In this document: piece by piece, positions 1-9,533 of the stretch
Numbering within the stretch: position 1 is the stretch's first letter
Layout of the letters: each line of letters starts with the position of its first letter
From: Clostridiaceae bacterium Marseille-Q4145
Lineage (GTDB): Bacteria; Bacillota; Clostridia; Lachnospirales; Lachnospiraceae
Reading direction: 5' to 3'
DNA length: 64,000 nucleotides
NCBI GenBank assembly: GCA_018223365.1
Contig: JAGTTP010000002.1
Location: forward strand, 885,501-949,500
The notes under the pieces: generated by a model
What the model was told of the DNA's origin: nothing
The model's database searches: none
The model's input: only the letters and a program-made list of their open reading frames with translations
Translations under genes and position numbers: made by a program

Positions 1-3000
1 CTGAAGGCTCAGCTTGTAGACCGGGGAATAGTCACCACTTGCCGAGACAAACTGATAGTAAATCTCATTTAAGCCGGACTGAAGATGAAGTCCATAGCTC
101 TCACCCAGCAGTGCATTCTCATAACCGGCATGACCTTCTGTCGCCTGCTCCGGCCAGGTGCCATTCCTGTACGGATCCTCGTAACTGTTTATCAGCTCTC
201 CGGAAGGTGCGGTAACGTCATCTGTATTTATCACAAATGTTCCGCTCTCCGTATCCAGCTTCAAGGCACTCCTGCTGCCTGTAATCACCTGCGCGGTTCT
301 GCTCTCATATCTTCTTTCGGTATCTTCTGAGTTTTCATTCACACCGCCATCCTGTGCATAGAAGACCAGCTGCGGAATCTCATATCTGTTTGTGAGATCT
401 GCCAGTGTGGCAAGTTCCACCACCTGCTCTGTGGTGTGATCCTCTATCGTTCCATTTTCATCCACAGAAAGCTGTGCCTGTGTTCCGGCAAAATGAAGAT
501 CTCTGGTAACTTTGTATTCTCCGCTTTCATCTTCGCTTGTCCCCTGCCATGTCTTGATTCCCGCAATTCCTCCGGTGATGGGAAGCTTCGGCACAACAGA
601 GAAATAATGCCTTTCCACCCTTCCTCCTTCATCAAAAGAAATCTGATCTGCATCTCCAATTGCAGTCGGTGTATAAGGAACCAGTTCCATCGTCACCGTA
701 AACCATCTCTGTCTGTTCTCTACCTTGTCAAATACGGATGCCGGGATTACCGTCGTGTAACGGTAGTGGGTGCAACGCTTAAGCATCCCTGTCTCTGTCT
801 GCAGGCCTTCAAACCATTGCAGCTCACTATCAAAATTGTCCTTCACAAGCGTGCTTTCATCAATGGTTTTCCGCCAGAGTTCCTCGCCGGTCTCATCATC
901 TGTTACTTTCACATACGAATTTGCATAATCAATCTCAGCGCCGTCATAGGCTTTTCCCACAATGATCTTCCCGGTTACGAGAAGATCTTCCCCTTTCGTA
1001 TATGGCTGCATCCACTTGGATTCTCCATCCAGTCCTGTCACGTCCACATCCCATACCCGGAAATTGGAATCAATAAATGTGTAACTGTTGCCGAATCCCA
1101 GCTCCTTACCACTTGTGTTCAACCGATTCAACAGCCGGAAAGAAATACTCTTATAGGTAGATTCACCGGAAGCATCCGTTGCTTTTACAAACAGTTCCAG
1201 CGGCCGGTAGATCTCAGACACCTTTTTCTGTACATTTCCCTGCAGCCACAGCTTTGCTGCATCCGCTGCATTCAGTGTGACACTGCCTGTATGCAATGTT
1301 ATTGCTTCATCTTCACTGTTAGTTGCTGTATCATTGTCTGGTATGTCATTGTTACTCGCAGTATCTTCACTGTCTGGCAGCTCCTCATGATTCACAGTCG
1401 GCACCGAGAGACTCTCGTTCGCAGTCATCAGCCGGAACTGTCCACCGGTGCTTTGCTCCGTTTTCACCGCATGTCTGGCGGACATGGTCATAAACTGGCC
1501 ACCTGTTTCCGGTACCGCTTCAACAGATTCTTCTGCCTGCTCTTCCTCGGTCGGAGCCTCTTCTGCCGGTTCTTCCGTCGTCGACTTCTCTTCTACCGAC
1601 TCTCCATCCGGTTCTTCGGCTGATTCTCCGGTCTGTTCGCTGTCAGACGGGTTCTCTTCTGCGGTTTCTTCTTCCGCCGTTTCTTCTTCCGCCGGCTTTT
1701 CTTCCGCAGGTTTCTCTTCCGCAGGTTTCTCTTCCGACGTTTCTTCTTTCGTCGGCTTCTCTTCCGAAGGTTCTTCCTCGACCGGTTCACTGTCGGACGG
1801 GTTCTCTTTGGTCACTTCTTTCCCGGCAGTCTTTTCTTCCTCGATCAGTTCCTCCTGCACCGGTTCTTCCACAACCGCCTCTTCGTCCTGTATCTCATCC
1901 AGTGACTGGGTACTGGTATCTGTGCTGCTCAAATCAATCTCTGTATAGCTCCATTTCGAATAGTTTCCTGCGGGGGCATCGACAGATCTTGCCATCCAGA
2001 AATATTCCAGCTTTGCCACATCCTTATAGTCCACTTTCACCCAGGGTGACCCGCTGACAAATGTATCTGTCGGAACATCACTGCTCAATTCGATGCTGGC
2101 AACGGTATTGTCATAGCTTCCGGTCAGTTCCGGCATGGTCACCGTCTGTCCATTAGCTGTCACCCTCAGTGTAAACACAGATTCATAAAGCATCTGATCG
2201 GTTCCAATCTCGTCATTTTTCAGAGTAATGACTTTCTCGGTTCCTTCCCCTGTCTGATGCGTCTCCTGATCTTCCAAATTGCCGCTCTTCTTCGTGAGCT
2301 TCCAGTCATAGCTCCACGATACATCTGACAGATCGGTAATACGGATGCGGATGGTACGTTCATCCACCCACTCCATCTTCACCCGAGGTTCTGCCCGGTC
2401 AATACCGATCTTGACCACCTGAATACTCTGCGCCTCATTTCCGGCGCCGTCGCTTCCTTCCAGCTTCAGGTTCAGGTCGCCTGCCTCACATTTGTCCGGA
2501 AGCTTCAGGAAGAAATATCCCTTCTGTTCCTTTGCGTCGGAAAAAATCAGTGTCTCCGCGCCGGTGCCGTCAGATGCCGTTTTCCACTCACTGTCCGCAA
2601 CGGTATCCGTATCCAGTACCGCATACTGAAGCTTCTCTTCTCCATAGTAAGAAGGCGTCAGATAGAATGATAATTTTCCGGTGCAGCCCTTTAAGGATGC
2701 ATTGTCATTTACCTGATACGGCACTTTATAAATGTTTGTCGTATTATCAAAGCTTCCATCACCCAGCGTCAGTGTCATTGGCTGATAATCAAGCTGGTAG
2801 CTTCTGTCCGGTGTCAGATCTGTGCCGTCCTGGGTCTTTCCATCCTGAATGATCTCTCCGGAAAGTACATTTCCGACCTCGTCCTTGATCTCCAACCCAT
2901 TCAGATGCAGGCTCTTCACACGGATACGGTCTGCATCTTCCTCCAACTGCCATCCTTTTTCCGTCTGCGTGGTAAACCGCAGGGCGAGACAGCTGGCGCT

Positions 3001-4686
3001 GTTGGCCGTGTCTGACGTATCGGTTATTTCATAATTCAGAACCTTCCCGCTTTTGTCATTCACCATCCTGCGTGTGCCGCCGATGGTCACATTCTCTCCA
3101 TTCTGATCTTTCACGTTCAACGTCAGTACCGGCAGGTTTTCCTCTGCCTTTTCCAGCTCTTTCCGGTTACTGATCTCTTTGGTCAGATTGACCGTGACTG
3201 ACAATTTGCCGCCTTCCGGCACATTTGCGGCGTCTCCCGCATCCATGCTGACACTTTTCACTGCCAGTTTTCTAAGATCAATGACCGTATTTACCAGATT
3301 TTTCTCAAATCCATCCTGCATGCCGGACTGGTTCAGGCCCATGGCATTTCCGGACAGGTCCGTAATATTCCGGAAGAGAGCCGCATTGTCCTGATTATTA
3401 AACACCACCTTGGTCAGACGGTAGTAATCCCCTCTTACGCTGCTGTCTGTGGGAACCGTGTATTTAAATACCATGACCGGAAGACCGGTCTTCTCATGCG
3501 GTGCGTAACTGTAAAAGGAAGCGGCCGCCGGATTGGCATCGGAACCGCTGATTCCCATGGCTTTCACATCCAACTTCAGATCAGAAAGATCGGTGCCCTC
3601 TTTGAAAACGACCGGTTCGTCAAATACCAGTGCAACATAAAGTTCCTTCCCCGCCTCACTTACACCAGTGACCGGGGCAAGTTCCCAGTTCATAAACCCT
3701 TCTGCCTTGCCCTCCGGAATGGTATCTCCTTTCTGATAGACCGGATTTCGGTCATAGACTGCCGCATACGCAAGCTTCGGTCCCTGTGTATCTTTTCCAT
3801 ATACCGTGATCTTCTGAAAACGAACCGGACTGACGGTACTGTCATTTCCATATCCCTTAAACCACATGCCGCCATTTTGAAGCTTCTGCGCGCTTGTCCA
3901 GTAATCAGAGAGAGAAGAAAACTGAAGACTCCTGTCATTTTTCAGGTTAAATGGCTTAAACCGTCCCAGACTGTCCACATCCGCACCGTGTCCCAGCGCA
4001 TTGATCAGTCCCCGGAACACATATTTGTGCCCATACAGTCCGGCAAATCCGTCCATCTTCGTTATTTCATCAGAATAGCCTTCCAGCGCATACGAGTATT
4101 CCACATCTCCTTTGGCTACCATATTGACGGTATTCCCATTCCAGATCGTATCCTTATCATACTCTTCTGTCCCCACAGAGATTCCATTTCTTTTCAAAGT
4201 AGCATAATACCATTCTCTGGACGGATCAAATGTATGTACACGGCTTCCCTCTCTTATCATGCCGGTCATACCGTTTCCCGCTGCGTACCCGGCCGCATAG
4301 GTTCCCTTTTTCGTCCCCTTCACAGAACTTCCAAGAATCTGATCCCCCTGATAACGAAACGTGGAACCCCCACCGTCCGGCTCCAGTGTAAAATACGAAT
4401 TCAAGAGATAATGATTCTGCTCCAGATATGCGCGCTGACTGTCATAGTCCTTATAAGTCGTCAAAAATGTACCGTCAGATGCAGCCATGCTCATGGACTG
4501 ATCCATCAGTGCGATCTGGCTATCCCCGGTCGCCGGATGATTGCCGCTCTCATATGCCATATAAAGTCCGGTCACAGGTTCATAGGTATATGCCGGTGCG
4601 GCCTTCACCTGCATTCCTGACAGGTCTCCCATATTTCCCGCCATCAGACTTGCCACCAACAGAATACTGATTATCTTTTTCTTCAT
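1..4686 (-). CDS. Giant secreted repeat-rich surface protein (N-terminal 1562 residues; continues past window start)
   Basis: An unbroken minus-strand frame runs from an ATG at 4684-4686, behind a GGGGAGGAG ribosome site, to base 1. Residues 1-30 form a signal peptide (MKKKIISILLVASLMAG) ending near VKAAPA, so the protein is exported. Residues 31-900 read as beta-rich extracellular modules with no domain I can name with certainty. Residues 924-1058 are an acidic Glu/Pro linker with tandem EEKPA-type units, coded by 15-bp DNA repeats at about 1660-1750. The remainder again looks beta-sandwich-like. Two VPETGG/STGGQF stretches after the linker resemble sorting motifs but are internal. The C-terminus is outside the window, so anchoring cannot be judged. 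The gene follows a terminator and has its own -10, downstream of a two-component system on the same strand. Function unknown; adhesin or surface enzyme are both possible. Confidence 0.85.
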   Translation of the reverse strand, partial: MKKKIISILLVASLMAGNMGDLSGMQVKAAPAYTYEPVTGLYMAYESGNHPATGDSQIALMDQSMSMAASDGTFLTTYKDYDSQRAYLEQNHYLLNSYFTLEPDGGGSTFRYQGDQILGSSVKGTKKGTYAAGYAAGNGMTGMIREGSRVHTFDPSREWYYATLKRNGISVGTEEYDKDTIWNGNTVNMVAKGDVEYSYALEGYSDEITKMDGFAGLYGHKYVFRGLINALGHGADVDSLGRFKPFNLKNDRSLQFSSLSDYWTSAQKLQNGGMWFKGYGNDSTVSPVRFQKITVYGKDTQGPKLAYAAVYDRNPVYQKGDTIPEGKAEGFMNWELAPVTGVSEAGKELYVALVFDEPVVFKEGTDLSDLKLDVKAMGISGSDANPAAASFYSYAPHEKTGLPVMVFKYTVPTDSSVRGDYYRLTKVVFNNQDNAALFRNITDLSGNAMGLNQSGMQDGFEKNLVNTVIDLRKLAVKSVSMDAGDAANVPEGGKLSVTVNLTKEISNRKELEKAEENLPVLTLNVKDQNGENVTIGGTRRMVNDKSGKVLNYEITDTSDTANSASCLALRFTTQTEKGWQLEEDADRIRVKSLHLNGLEIKDEVGNVLSGEIIQDGKTQDGTDLTPDRSYQLDYQPMTLTLGDGSFDNTTNIYKVPYQVNDNASLKGCTGKLSFYLTPSYYGEEKLQYAVLDTDTVADSEWKTASDGTGAETLIFSDAKEQKGYFFLKLPDKCEAGDLNLKLEGSDGAGNEAQSIQVVKIGIDRAEPRVKMEWVDERTIRIRITDLSDVSWSYDWKLTKKSGNLEDQETHQTGEGTEKVITLKNDEIGTDQMLYESVFTLRVTANGQTVTMPELTGSYDNTVASIELSSDVPTDTFVSGSPWVKVDYKDVAKLEYFWMARSVDAPAGNYSKWSYTEIDLSSTDTSTQSLDEIQDEEAVVEEPVQEELIEEEKTAGKEVTKENPSDSEPVEEEPSEEKPTKEETSEEKPAEEKPAEEKPAEEETAEEETAEENPSDSEQTGESAEEPDGESVEEKSTTEEPAEEAPTEEEQAEESVEAVPETGGQFMTMSARHAVKTEQSTGGQFRLMTANESLSVPTVNHEELPDSEDTASNNDIPDNDTATNSEDEAITLHTGSVTLNAADAAKLWLQGNVQKKVSEIYRPLELFVKATDASGESTYKSISFRLLNRLNTSGKELGFGNSYTFIDSNFRVWDVDVTGLDGESKWMQPYTKGEDLLVTGKIIVGKAYDGAEIDYANSYVKVTDDETGEELWRKTIDESTLVKDNFDSELQWFEGLQTETGMLKRCTHYRYTTVIPASVFDKVENRQRWFTVTMELVPYTPTAIGDADQISFDEGGRVERHYFSVVPKLPITGGIAGIKTWQGTSEDESGEYKVTRDLHFAGTQAQLSVDENGTIEDHTTEQVVELATLADLTNRYEIPQLVFYAQDGGVNENSEDTERRYESRTAQVITGSRSALKLDTESGTFVINTDDVTAPSGELINSYEDPYRNGTWPEQATEGHAGYENALLGESYGLHLQSGLNEIYYQFVSASGDYSPVYKLSLQ

Positions 4687-4732
4687 CGGTCTCCTCCCCG
4701 TTTGTTTCATAACACGATCATTACCTGTCTTC

Positions 4733-4738
4733 ATTATA
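4733..4738 (-). promoter_or_regulatory. -10 element upstream of the giant surface protein gene
   Basis: TATAAT on the minus strand lies about 46 nt upstream of the start codon. The matching -35 position falls inside the preceding terminator stem and is poor, so the promoter may need an activator. The response regulator encoded just upstream is a candidate, by proximity only. Confidence 0.4.
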
Positions 4739-4747
4739 TCGAATTAC

Positions 4748-4792
4748 AAAAAAAGCAGGGTGAAGGTTGCAATTTTGTAACCTTCACCCTGC
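4748..4792 (-). terminator. Intrinsic terminator of the aminotransferase-HK-RR operon
   Basis: A perfect 14-bp stem (GCAGGGTGAAGGTT with its complement) is followed on the minus strand by seven T residues. It begins 10 nt after the response regulator stop codon and separates that operon from the surface protein gene. Confidence 0.9.
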
Positions 4793-4802
4793 TTACGAGT
4801 CC

Positions 4803-5477
4803 TTATTCCTGTTCCAGGCAGTAGCCTTCTCCTCTCACCGACACGATGCAGAAACCACTCTCCCTGATCTTGTTCCGCAGTCTCGCCACAGCCGTCTTGA
4901 GTGCCTGGGTGTCTCCCACCGTAGAAGTCTTCCAGACTTTTTCATAGAGATATTCTCCGCTTATCACCTGCCCCTGGTTCTGTACAAACAGTGATAACAG
5001 CGCAAATTCCTTCTGGGTCAGCAGAAGATCCCGCCCTTCCATACTCGCCGTACAGGAGGTGATATCCAGCACAAGCTTTCCTGCCTGCAGTGTCTTCGGA
5101 ATCCGGTCTGCCCTCCTCAGAAGTGCCTCAATACGTGCCAGCAGAATCGGAAAATCATAGGGCTTTGTCAGATAATCATCTCCGCCTGCTGCCAATCCCT
5201 GTATTACATCTTCCTGGCTGGTGAGCCCGGTGAGCAGTAAGATCGGCACATCGCCATCCCTTCCCTGCCGCAGTGCTTTCATGTATTCCAGTCCGTTTCC
5301 ATCCGGCAGCATAATATCCAGGATCACGGCATCCGGTCTCCTGGATTCAAAGCACTGTTCTGCCTGTTCCAGCGTCCTGGCCGCGTCCACCTCATACCCT
5401 TCCCATTCCAGCAGACGCTGGTTTCCTCTCAGAATCTTTTCATTGTCTTCTACAAGAAGCAGTCTTTTTCCTTTCAT
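4803..5477 (-). CDS. OmpR/PhoB-family response regulator
   Basis: 224 residues, the normal length for this family. The receiver domain (1-115) carries the acidic pair E10/D11, phosphoacceptor D54 in VILDIMLPDG, T83 and K105 in LTKPYD. A winged-helix DNA-binding domain (about 130-222) ends in the typical RLRNKIRESGF..VRGEGYCL pattern. It is phosphorylated by the kinase whose stop codon directly abuts its start, and would bind DNA as a transcription factor. A strong terminator follows. Targets are unknown; the next gene downstream on the same strand is the giant surface protein. Orthologue identity is not clear to me, so no symbol is given. Confidence 0.93.
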   Translation of the reverse strand: MKGKRLLLVEDNEKILRGNQRLLEWEGYEVDAARTLEQAEQCFESRRPDAVILDIMLPDGNGLEYMKALRQGRDGDVPILLLTGLTSQEDVIQGLAAGGDDYLTKPYDFPILLARIEALLRRADRIPKTLQAGKLVLDITSCTASMEGRDLLLTQKEFALLSLFVQNQGQVISGEYLYEKVWKTSTVGDTQALKTAVARLRNKIRESGFCIVSVRGEGYCLEQE

Positions 5478-6764
5478 CTATCCCCTTTGTCCTTCATATA
5501 CCGGCAGGACAAAGGATACTTTCGTTCCTTCTCCCTGCCTGCTCTCAATCCAGATCTTTCCATGGTGGGATTCCACCACACTTTTACTTAAAAACAGTCC
5601 AAATCCGGTGCCTCCGTCGGAAACACCCCGCTCAAACACATGAGGCAGAAGCTCCGGCGCGATGCCGCTCCCATTATCCGTAATCTCCACCTGATATTTT
5701 CCATCTTTTAAGAAAGCCCGGACTTCAATCCTGCCGCCCTGTGTATGGGTATTGGCATTCTGCAGAAGATTCACCAGCACCTGGGAGATCAGATCGGCAT
5801 CTGCAAACACTTCCATCCCTTCCTCCACGGACACTTCCAGTTCATTTTCTTTCTTCCGGAACAGAAGCCTCAGCATATCCGTGCTGTTTTTCAGAATCGC
5901 AGTCAGACTGCACCGTTTCTTTTCTGTGCTCTCTGACAGGGAAGCCATGGAAAGCATGCCGCTGACCATCCGTGCAAGCCCCATGATTTCCTCCTGCGCG
6001 TCTGCTAAAAGTTCTGTCGTCTCCGGATTGCTCTCCCCCATATGATTCAGCATCCGCATGACCGTCTGAATGTTGACGGAGGCCACTGTAAGAGGCGTCT
6101 TCATCTCATGGGAAGCATTGGCAAGAAATTCTGTCTTCGACAGACTGGCCTGTATGAGCAGCTGATTCTGCTGGTGCAGCCGCTGCTGCTGTTTCCGGTA
6201 CAGCCGTACCTGTACATACATCGTCACGCAAAGCGTCGCCCCGACGATCAGAAAGTCCATAATATTGCTGCGAAGATAATCTTTCTCTGCCGGAAAACCT
6301 GATACCAGGAAGGGATACCGGTAGGAAACGACATACAGTCCTGTATAAAAAAGCAGTTCCAGCACAGTAATACCAAAAGCAAGCCATCCTTCCAGCATAA
6401 AGACCGTGTAAACCACCGCAAAAATCAGGAACGCGGTAAAGCCTCCATGATATCCTCCCATCCGTAAATACAGATATGGAAACAGCCCGAAAAATACACA
6501 GACAATCGTGATCAGCTGACATTGCCGGATACGCCTGCTTGTCCTTGCGTACCACAGAATCAATGCACAAAAAACAGCGGATGCCAGATCGACCACTACG
6601 CCGACAGTCCCGACACCCGCTGCAAAATTGACTGCTGTGATGATCAGGCAAAACAACATACTGGCAATGACCAGCACAAAAAATACTCTGGCCGAAAGAT
6701 CAATCTCCGGACTGAAGTAAGTTTCCCTGAATTTTTTTATCCATCCTTGCAGTTCTTTTTTCAT
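5478..6764 (-). CDS. Membrane sensor histidine kinase
   Basis: 428 residues. The first 190 residues hold about six hydrophobic segments (near 27-47, 52-72, 83-100, 110-126, 129-148, 168-184) with short loops and no large extracellular sensor, so sensing is probably within or near the membrane. HisKA has phosphoacceptor H219 in NASHEMKTPL. The ATPase domain shows an N box (VLVNLLQNANTHTQ), G1 (DNGSGIAPE) and G2 (GGTGFGLFLS). It lies 3 nt after an aminotransferase gene and abuts its partner regulator, so the three genes are surely co-transcribed. The stimulus cannot be read from the sequence; the operon partner hints at amino acid metabolism. Confidence 0.92.
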   Translation of the reverse strand: MKKELQGWIKKFRETYFSPEIDLSARVFFVLVIASMLFCLIITAVNFAAGVGTVGVVVDLASAVFCALILWYARTSRRIRQCQLITIVCVFFGLFPYLYLRMGGYHGGFTAFLIFAVVYTVFMLEGWLAFGITVLELLFYTGLYVVSYRYPFLVSGFPAEKDYLRSNIMDFLIVGATLCVTMYVQVRLYRKQQQRLHQQNQLLIQASLSKTEFLANASHEMKTPLTVASVNIQTVMRMLNHMGESNPETTELLADAQEEIMGLARMVSGMLSMASLSESTEKKRCSLTAILKNSTDMLRLLFRKKENELEVSVEEGMEVFADADLISQVLVNLLQNANTHTQGGRIEVRAFLKDGKYQVEITDNGSGIAPELLPHVFERGVSDGGTGFGLFLSKSVVESHHGKIWIESRQGEGTKVSFVLPVYEGQRG

Positions 6765-6767
6765 TCT

Positions 6768-8054
6768 TTATTTTTCCAGTAATTTTTCCACACTTGCCAG
6801 TTTTACACACAGTGCAAACAGCTCTGCACACTGTTTCAGTTCTTCCATGGACGGGAAGGACGGTGCAATTCGGATATTGGTATCATGGGGATCTTTCTTA
6901 TATGGATAGGTGGCTCCGACAGTGGTCAGAGTAACGCCTGCCTCTTTACATTTCTGGTATACAGCCTTTGCACAGCCTTCCATCGTATCGAAAGAAATGA
7001 AGTATCCTCCCAGCGGTTTTGTCCAGGTACCGATGCCCAGACCGCCCAGCTCTTTCTCCAGCACATCCAGCACGAGTTCAAATTTCGGACGCATGATGGC
7101 TGCATGTTTTTTCATATGCTCTTTGATACCGTTCAGGTCCTTGAAGAAACGTACATGACGCAGCTGGTTGATCTTGTCATGGCTGATGATCTGTACGGTC
7201 ATGGATTTCTTTACCCAGTCCAGATTGTCCTTGGATGCAGCGATACAGCTGATACCAGCGCCTGCAAAACTGATCTTGGATGTGGAAGCAAACTCCAGAA
7301 TCATATTTTCTTTGCCATTTGCCTTGCACATGGAAAGCATCTCCGGCAGATGATCCTGTTTTTCTTCCTCATCATACAGATGGTGAACACAATATGCATT
7401 ATCCCAGTAAATACGGAAGTCTTCTGCAGCCGGATTTAAATCTGCCATCCGTTTGCAGACATTCTCAGAATAGGTAATTCCCAGCGGATTCGTATACATC
7501 GGTACACACCAGATACCTTTGACAGCCGGATCCTTTACATACTCTTCTACCAGATCCATATCCGGGCCTTCTGCGGTCATGGGAATCGTAATCATCTCGA
7601 TACCGAAATGCTCGGTGATTCCAAAGTGACGGTCATAACCCGGAGCCGGGCATAAAAATTTTACTTTATCAAGCTTACACCACGGAGTACTTCCCATGAC
7701 ACCATGCGTGTAAGATCTGGAAATGCTGTCATACATGACATTTAAGCTTGCTGTACCAAATACAATGACATGCTCCGGATCCACACCAAGCATCTCGCCC
7801 AGCAGACGGCGTGCACCGTAGATACCTTCCAGGCATCCGTAATTTCTCGTATCCACACCCTGCTCATCCTTCATATCCGCATGGCTGGTGAAAATATCCA
7901 TCATCGGCATGGTCATGTCAAGCTGTGCCGGAGCCGGCTTTCCTCTGGACATATCCAGTTTCAGTCCTTTTCCCTTTGCATCTTCATATTGAAGCTCCAG
8001 TTCTTTTTTCAGTGCCAGCAATTCTTCTTTTCCAAGTTCACTATACGGTGTCAT
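6768..8054 (-). CDS. Class I pyridoxal-phosphate aminotransferase, MocR-type / aspartate aminotransferase subgroup Ic
   Basis: 428 residues with a fold-type I PLP core. K260 in the STSKISFAGAG motif is the likely Schiff-base lysine, and the D218-N219-A220-Y221 stretch (WDNAY) holds the residues that contact the cofactor. The family (Aminotran_MocR without the GntR part) transfers amino groups between aspartate or a related amino acid and a 2-oxo acid in the cytosol. A GAGGAGG ribosome site precedes the ATG. It is the first gene of a three-gene operon with a sensor kinase and response regulator, an uncommon pairing for a housekeeping transaminase. Exact substrates are not decided by the sequence. 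Confidence 0.85.
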   Translation of the reverse strand: MTPYSELGKEELLALKKELELQYEDAKGKGLKLDMSRGKPAPAQLDMTMPMMDIFTSHADMKDEQGVDTRNYGCLEGIYGARRLLGEMLGVDPEHVIVFGTASLNVMYDSISRSYTHGVMGSTPWCKLDKVKFLCPAPGYDRHFGITEHFGIEMITIPMTAEGPDMDLVEEYVKDPAVKGIWCVPMYTNPLGITYSENVCKRMADLNPAAEDFRIYWDNAYCVHHLYDEEEKQDHLPEMLSMCKANGKENMILEFASTSKISFAGAGISCIAASKDNLDWVKKSMTVQIISHDKINQLRHVRFFKDLNGIKEHMKKHAAIMRPKFELVLDVLEKELGGLGIGTWTKPLGGYFISFDTMEGCAKAVYQKCKEAGVTLTTVGATYPYKKDPHDTNIRIAPSFPSMEELKQCAELFALCVKLASVEKLLEK

Positions 8055-8117
8055 CTTAGGTCCTCCTCATTTCTATAAATAAGGGGTCTGCATCTTATAT
8101 GATTACAGCCCCCTAAA

Positions 8118-8732
8118 TTACCCTTGTTCAAATACTTTTCTGATCAGACGGTCATACTCCTGCCATGCCGGATACAATTCCAGTTCCCGGAGTGCTTCCG
8201 CTGTCTGGCGATAAAACCATCCATGCATTGCTTTATCCTTCTGGTTGAAACGCTGCCAGATACGGTCTCCGATGCTGTTCAGATCCCTCTCAATAGAACG
8301 CAGATTGGAAAGCTTGTCTGCAAGTGCCAGCATTCTGGCATTCCGATCTGCCTTTTCCTTAAGAAATGTAATGGTTTCCAGCTTTCGCAGCTTCCAGGTC
8401 GATTCCGGCGGCAAATCCCTGCGCTTATTCTCGGTCTCACATGCCACATAATGGGCCACTCTGGCTCCAAACATCTCTTCCAGTTCCTGTGCTGTGACCT
8501 CGGTGTCTTCCACCACATCATGCAGCACGGCAGCTGCGATCAGTTCTTGATCGTCTGTCATTTCCGCTATAATTGACGCCGCTTCCACCGGATGAGACAG
8601 ATAAGGAATTCCGGTTCCCTTTCTTGTCATTCCACTGTGTGCCGCAGCAGCAACCATAACTGCCCTCTCGTACAACGGCAAACCGCTCTTTAAAAGCATG
8701 CAATTGATCTCTTTTGTCATATTGACCGCCAT
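8118..8732 (-). CDS. HD-domain phosphohydrolase resembling the hydrolase half of RelA/SpoT
   Basis: 204 residues. Metal ligands expected of the HD superfamily are visible: H32 in AAHSG, H47 in YLSHPVEAA, the H71-D72 pair in VLHDVVEDT, and a later Asp in LALADKLSN. This order and the wording of the motifs match (p)ppGpp hydrolase domains and small alarmone hydrolases of the MESH1 type. There is no synthetase, TGS or ACT domain. A role in degrading alarmones or another pyrophosphorylated nucleotide is inferred from the family. It stands as a single gene; a weak GGGGCTG/CAGACCCC hairpin lies between it and the aminotransferase gene downstream. Confidence 0.8.
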   Translation of the reverse strand: MAVNMTKEINCMLLKSGLPLYERAVMVAAAAHSGMTRKGTGIPYLSHPVEAASIIAEMTDDQELIAAAVLHDVVEDTEVTAQELEEMFGARVAHYVACETENKRRDLPPESTWKLRKLETITFLKEKADRNARMLALADKLSNLRSIERDLNSIGDRIWQRFNQKDKAMHGWFYRQTAEALRELELYPAWQEYDRLIRKVFEQG

Positions 8733-8813
8733 TCGCTATCCACCCGTTGCCTTTTCCCCAATATCTTTCAGAGTATAGCACATCCATGAAGAAATGGCAA
8801 CCTATAAATGTTT

Positions 8814-9014
8814 TTACTCACCGGACAAATGACCGTAGAAGGAAAGCATATACAAACCACATATTCCTACCAGTGCATAAATGATTCTGGAAAGCCAGCT
8901 TAAATTTCCGAAGATCCACGCTACCAGATCCAACTGAAAGAATCCGATGAGTCCCCAGTTGATGGCTCCAATAATAACTACTGTCAGTGCAAAACAGTCC
9001 AAACCTCTGTTCAT
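8814..9014 (-). CDS. DUF378 small membrane protein
   Basis: 66 residues starting at an ATG preceded by AAAGGAGGT at good spacing; a TTG one codon upstream is an alternative start. Two hydrophobic helices (about 7-28 and 38-60) flank a short polar loop, and the patterns LDCFALTVVIIGAINWGLIG and RIIYALVGICGLYML are the signature of DUF378, the family of Bacillus YuzA. It sits in the cytoplasmic membrane. The family's function is unknown, and its neighbours (HD hydrolase, Lrp regulator) give no clue. Confidence 0.85.
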   Translation of the reverse strand: MNRGLDCFALTVVIIGAINWGLIGFFQLDLVAWIFGNLSWLSRIIYALVGICGLYMLSFYGHLSGE

Positions 9015-9060
9015 CAAAGTTTACCTCCTTTTGCACCTAGTATATCCAGCGTGAAGAAGA

Positions 9061-9510
9061 CTATACTCCGCTGACTGCGGTCTGTCCGCATTTGATCTCT
9101 TTCAATACGAAATAAGTTTTCGTTGCAGATACACCGCGGATACTTTTGATAATTCTGTGAAGATGCTCCAGAGTCTCAGAAGACTGAGTCTGGATTTTCA
9201 GCATAAAATCATAATCTCCCGTCAGGTAATCACAGGCCACAATATTTTCGTTATCAGCCATCACTTTTGTAAATTCTTCATAATATTTTGGATGCTCCAG
9301 AGAAACTTCCATCAGAGCCGTCACATCATTTCCCAGTTTGTGCTGATCTGCCACAATTGTATACTGCTGAATAATTCCCTTCCTCTCCATCTTCCGGATT
9401 CTTTCGATAACAGCTGCCACTGACAGATGGACTGCCTGACTGATATCTGTTGCTGATCTTCTTGAGTTTTCACTGAGACATTTTAAAATACTGCGATCCA
9501 TGCTATCCAT
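9061..9510 (-). CDS. Lrp/AsnC-family transcriptional regulator
   Basis: 149 residues from the ATG at 9508-9510, chosen because AGGAAGGAG lies 9 nt upstream; a longer reading to 9573 would run through a terminator hairpin. The N-terminal helix-turn-helix (about 4-60, DMDRSILKCLSENSRRSATD-like) is followed by a RAM ligand-binding domain (about 65-140) with the ACDYLTGDYDFMLKI core. Such proteins form octamers and sense amino acids. The gene has its own promoter and a terminator-like hairpin in its leader. Regulated targets are unknown; no divergent partner gene is present. Confidence 0.9.
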   Translation of the reverse strand: MDSMDRSILKCLSENSRRSATDISQAVHLSVAAVIERIRKMERKGIIQQYTIVADQHKLGNDVTALMEVSLEHPKYYEEFTKVMADNENIVACDYLTGDYDFMLKIQTQSSETLEHLHRIIKSIRGVSATKTYFVLKEIKCGQTAVSGV

Positions 9511-9533
9511 AACGGTGTGCTCCTTCCTGAAAT

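Noticed and set aside
436..4620. Several plus-strand frames of 100-395 codons in the first 5 kb
   Set aside because: All are antisense to the uninterrupted 1562-codon minus-strand frame and lack recognisable sequence.
8084..8117. Terminator between the HD gene and the aminotransferase gene
   Set aside because: The GGGGCTG/CAGACCCC pairing is bulged and lacks a T tract; too weak to list as a feature.
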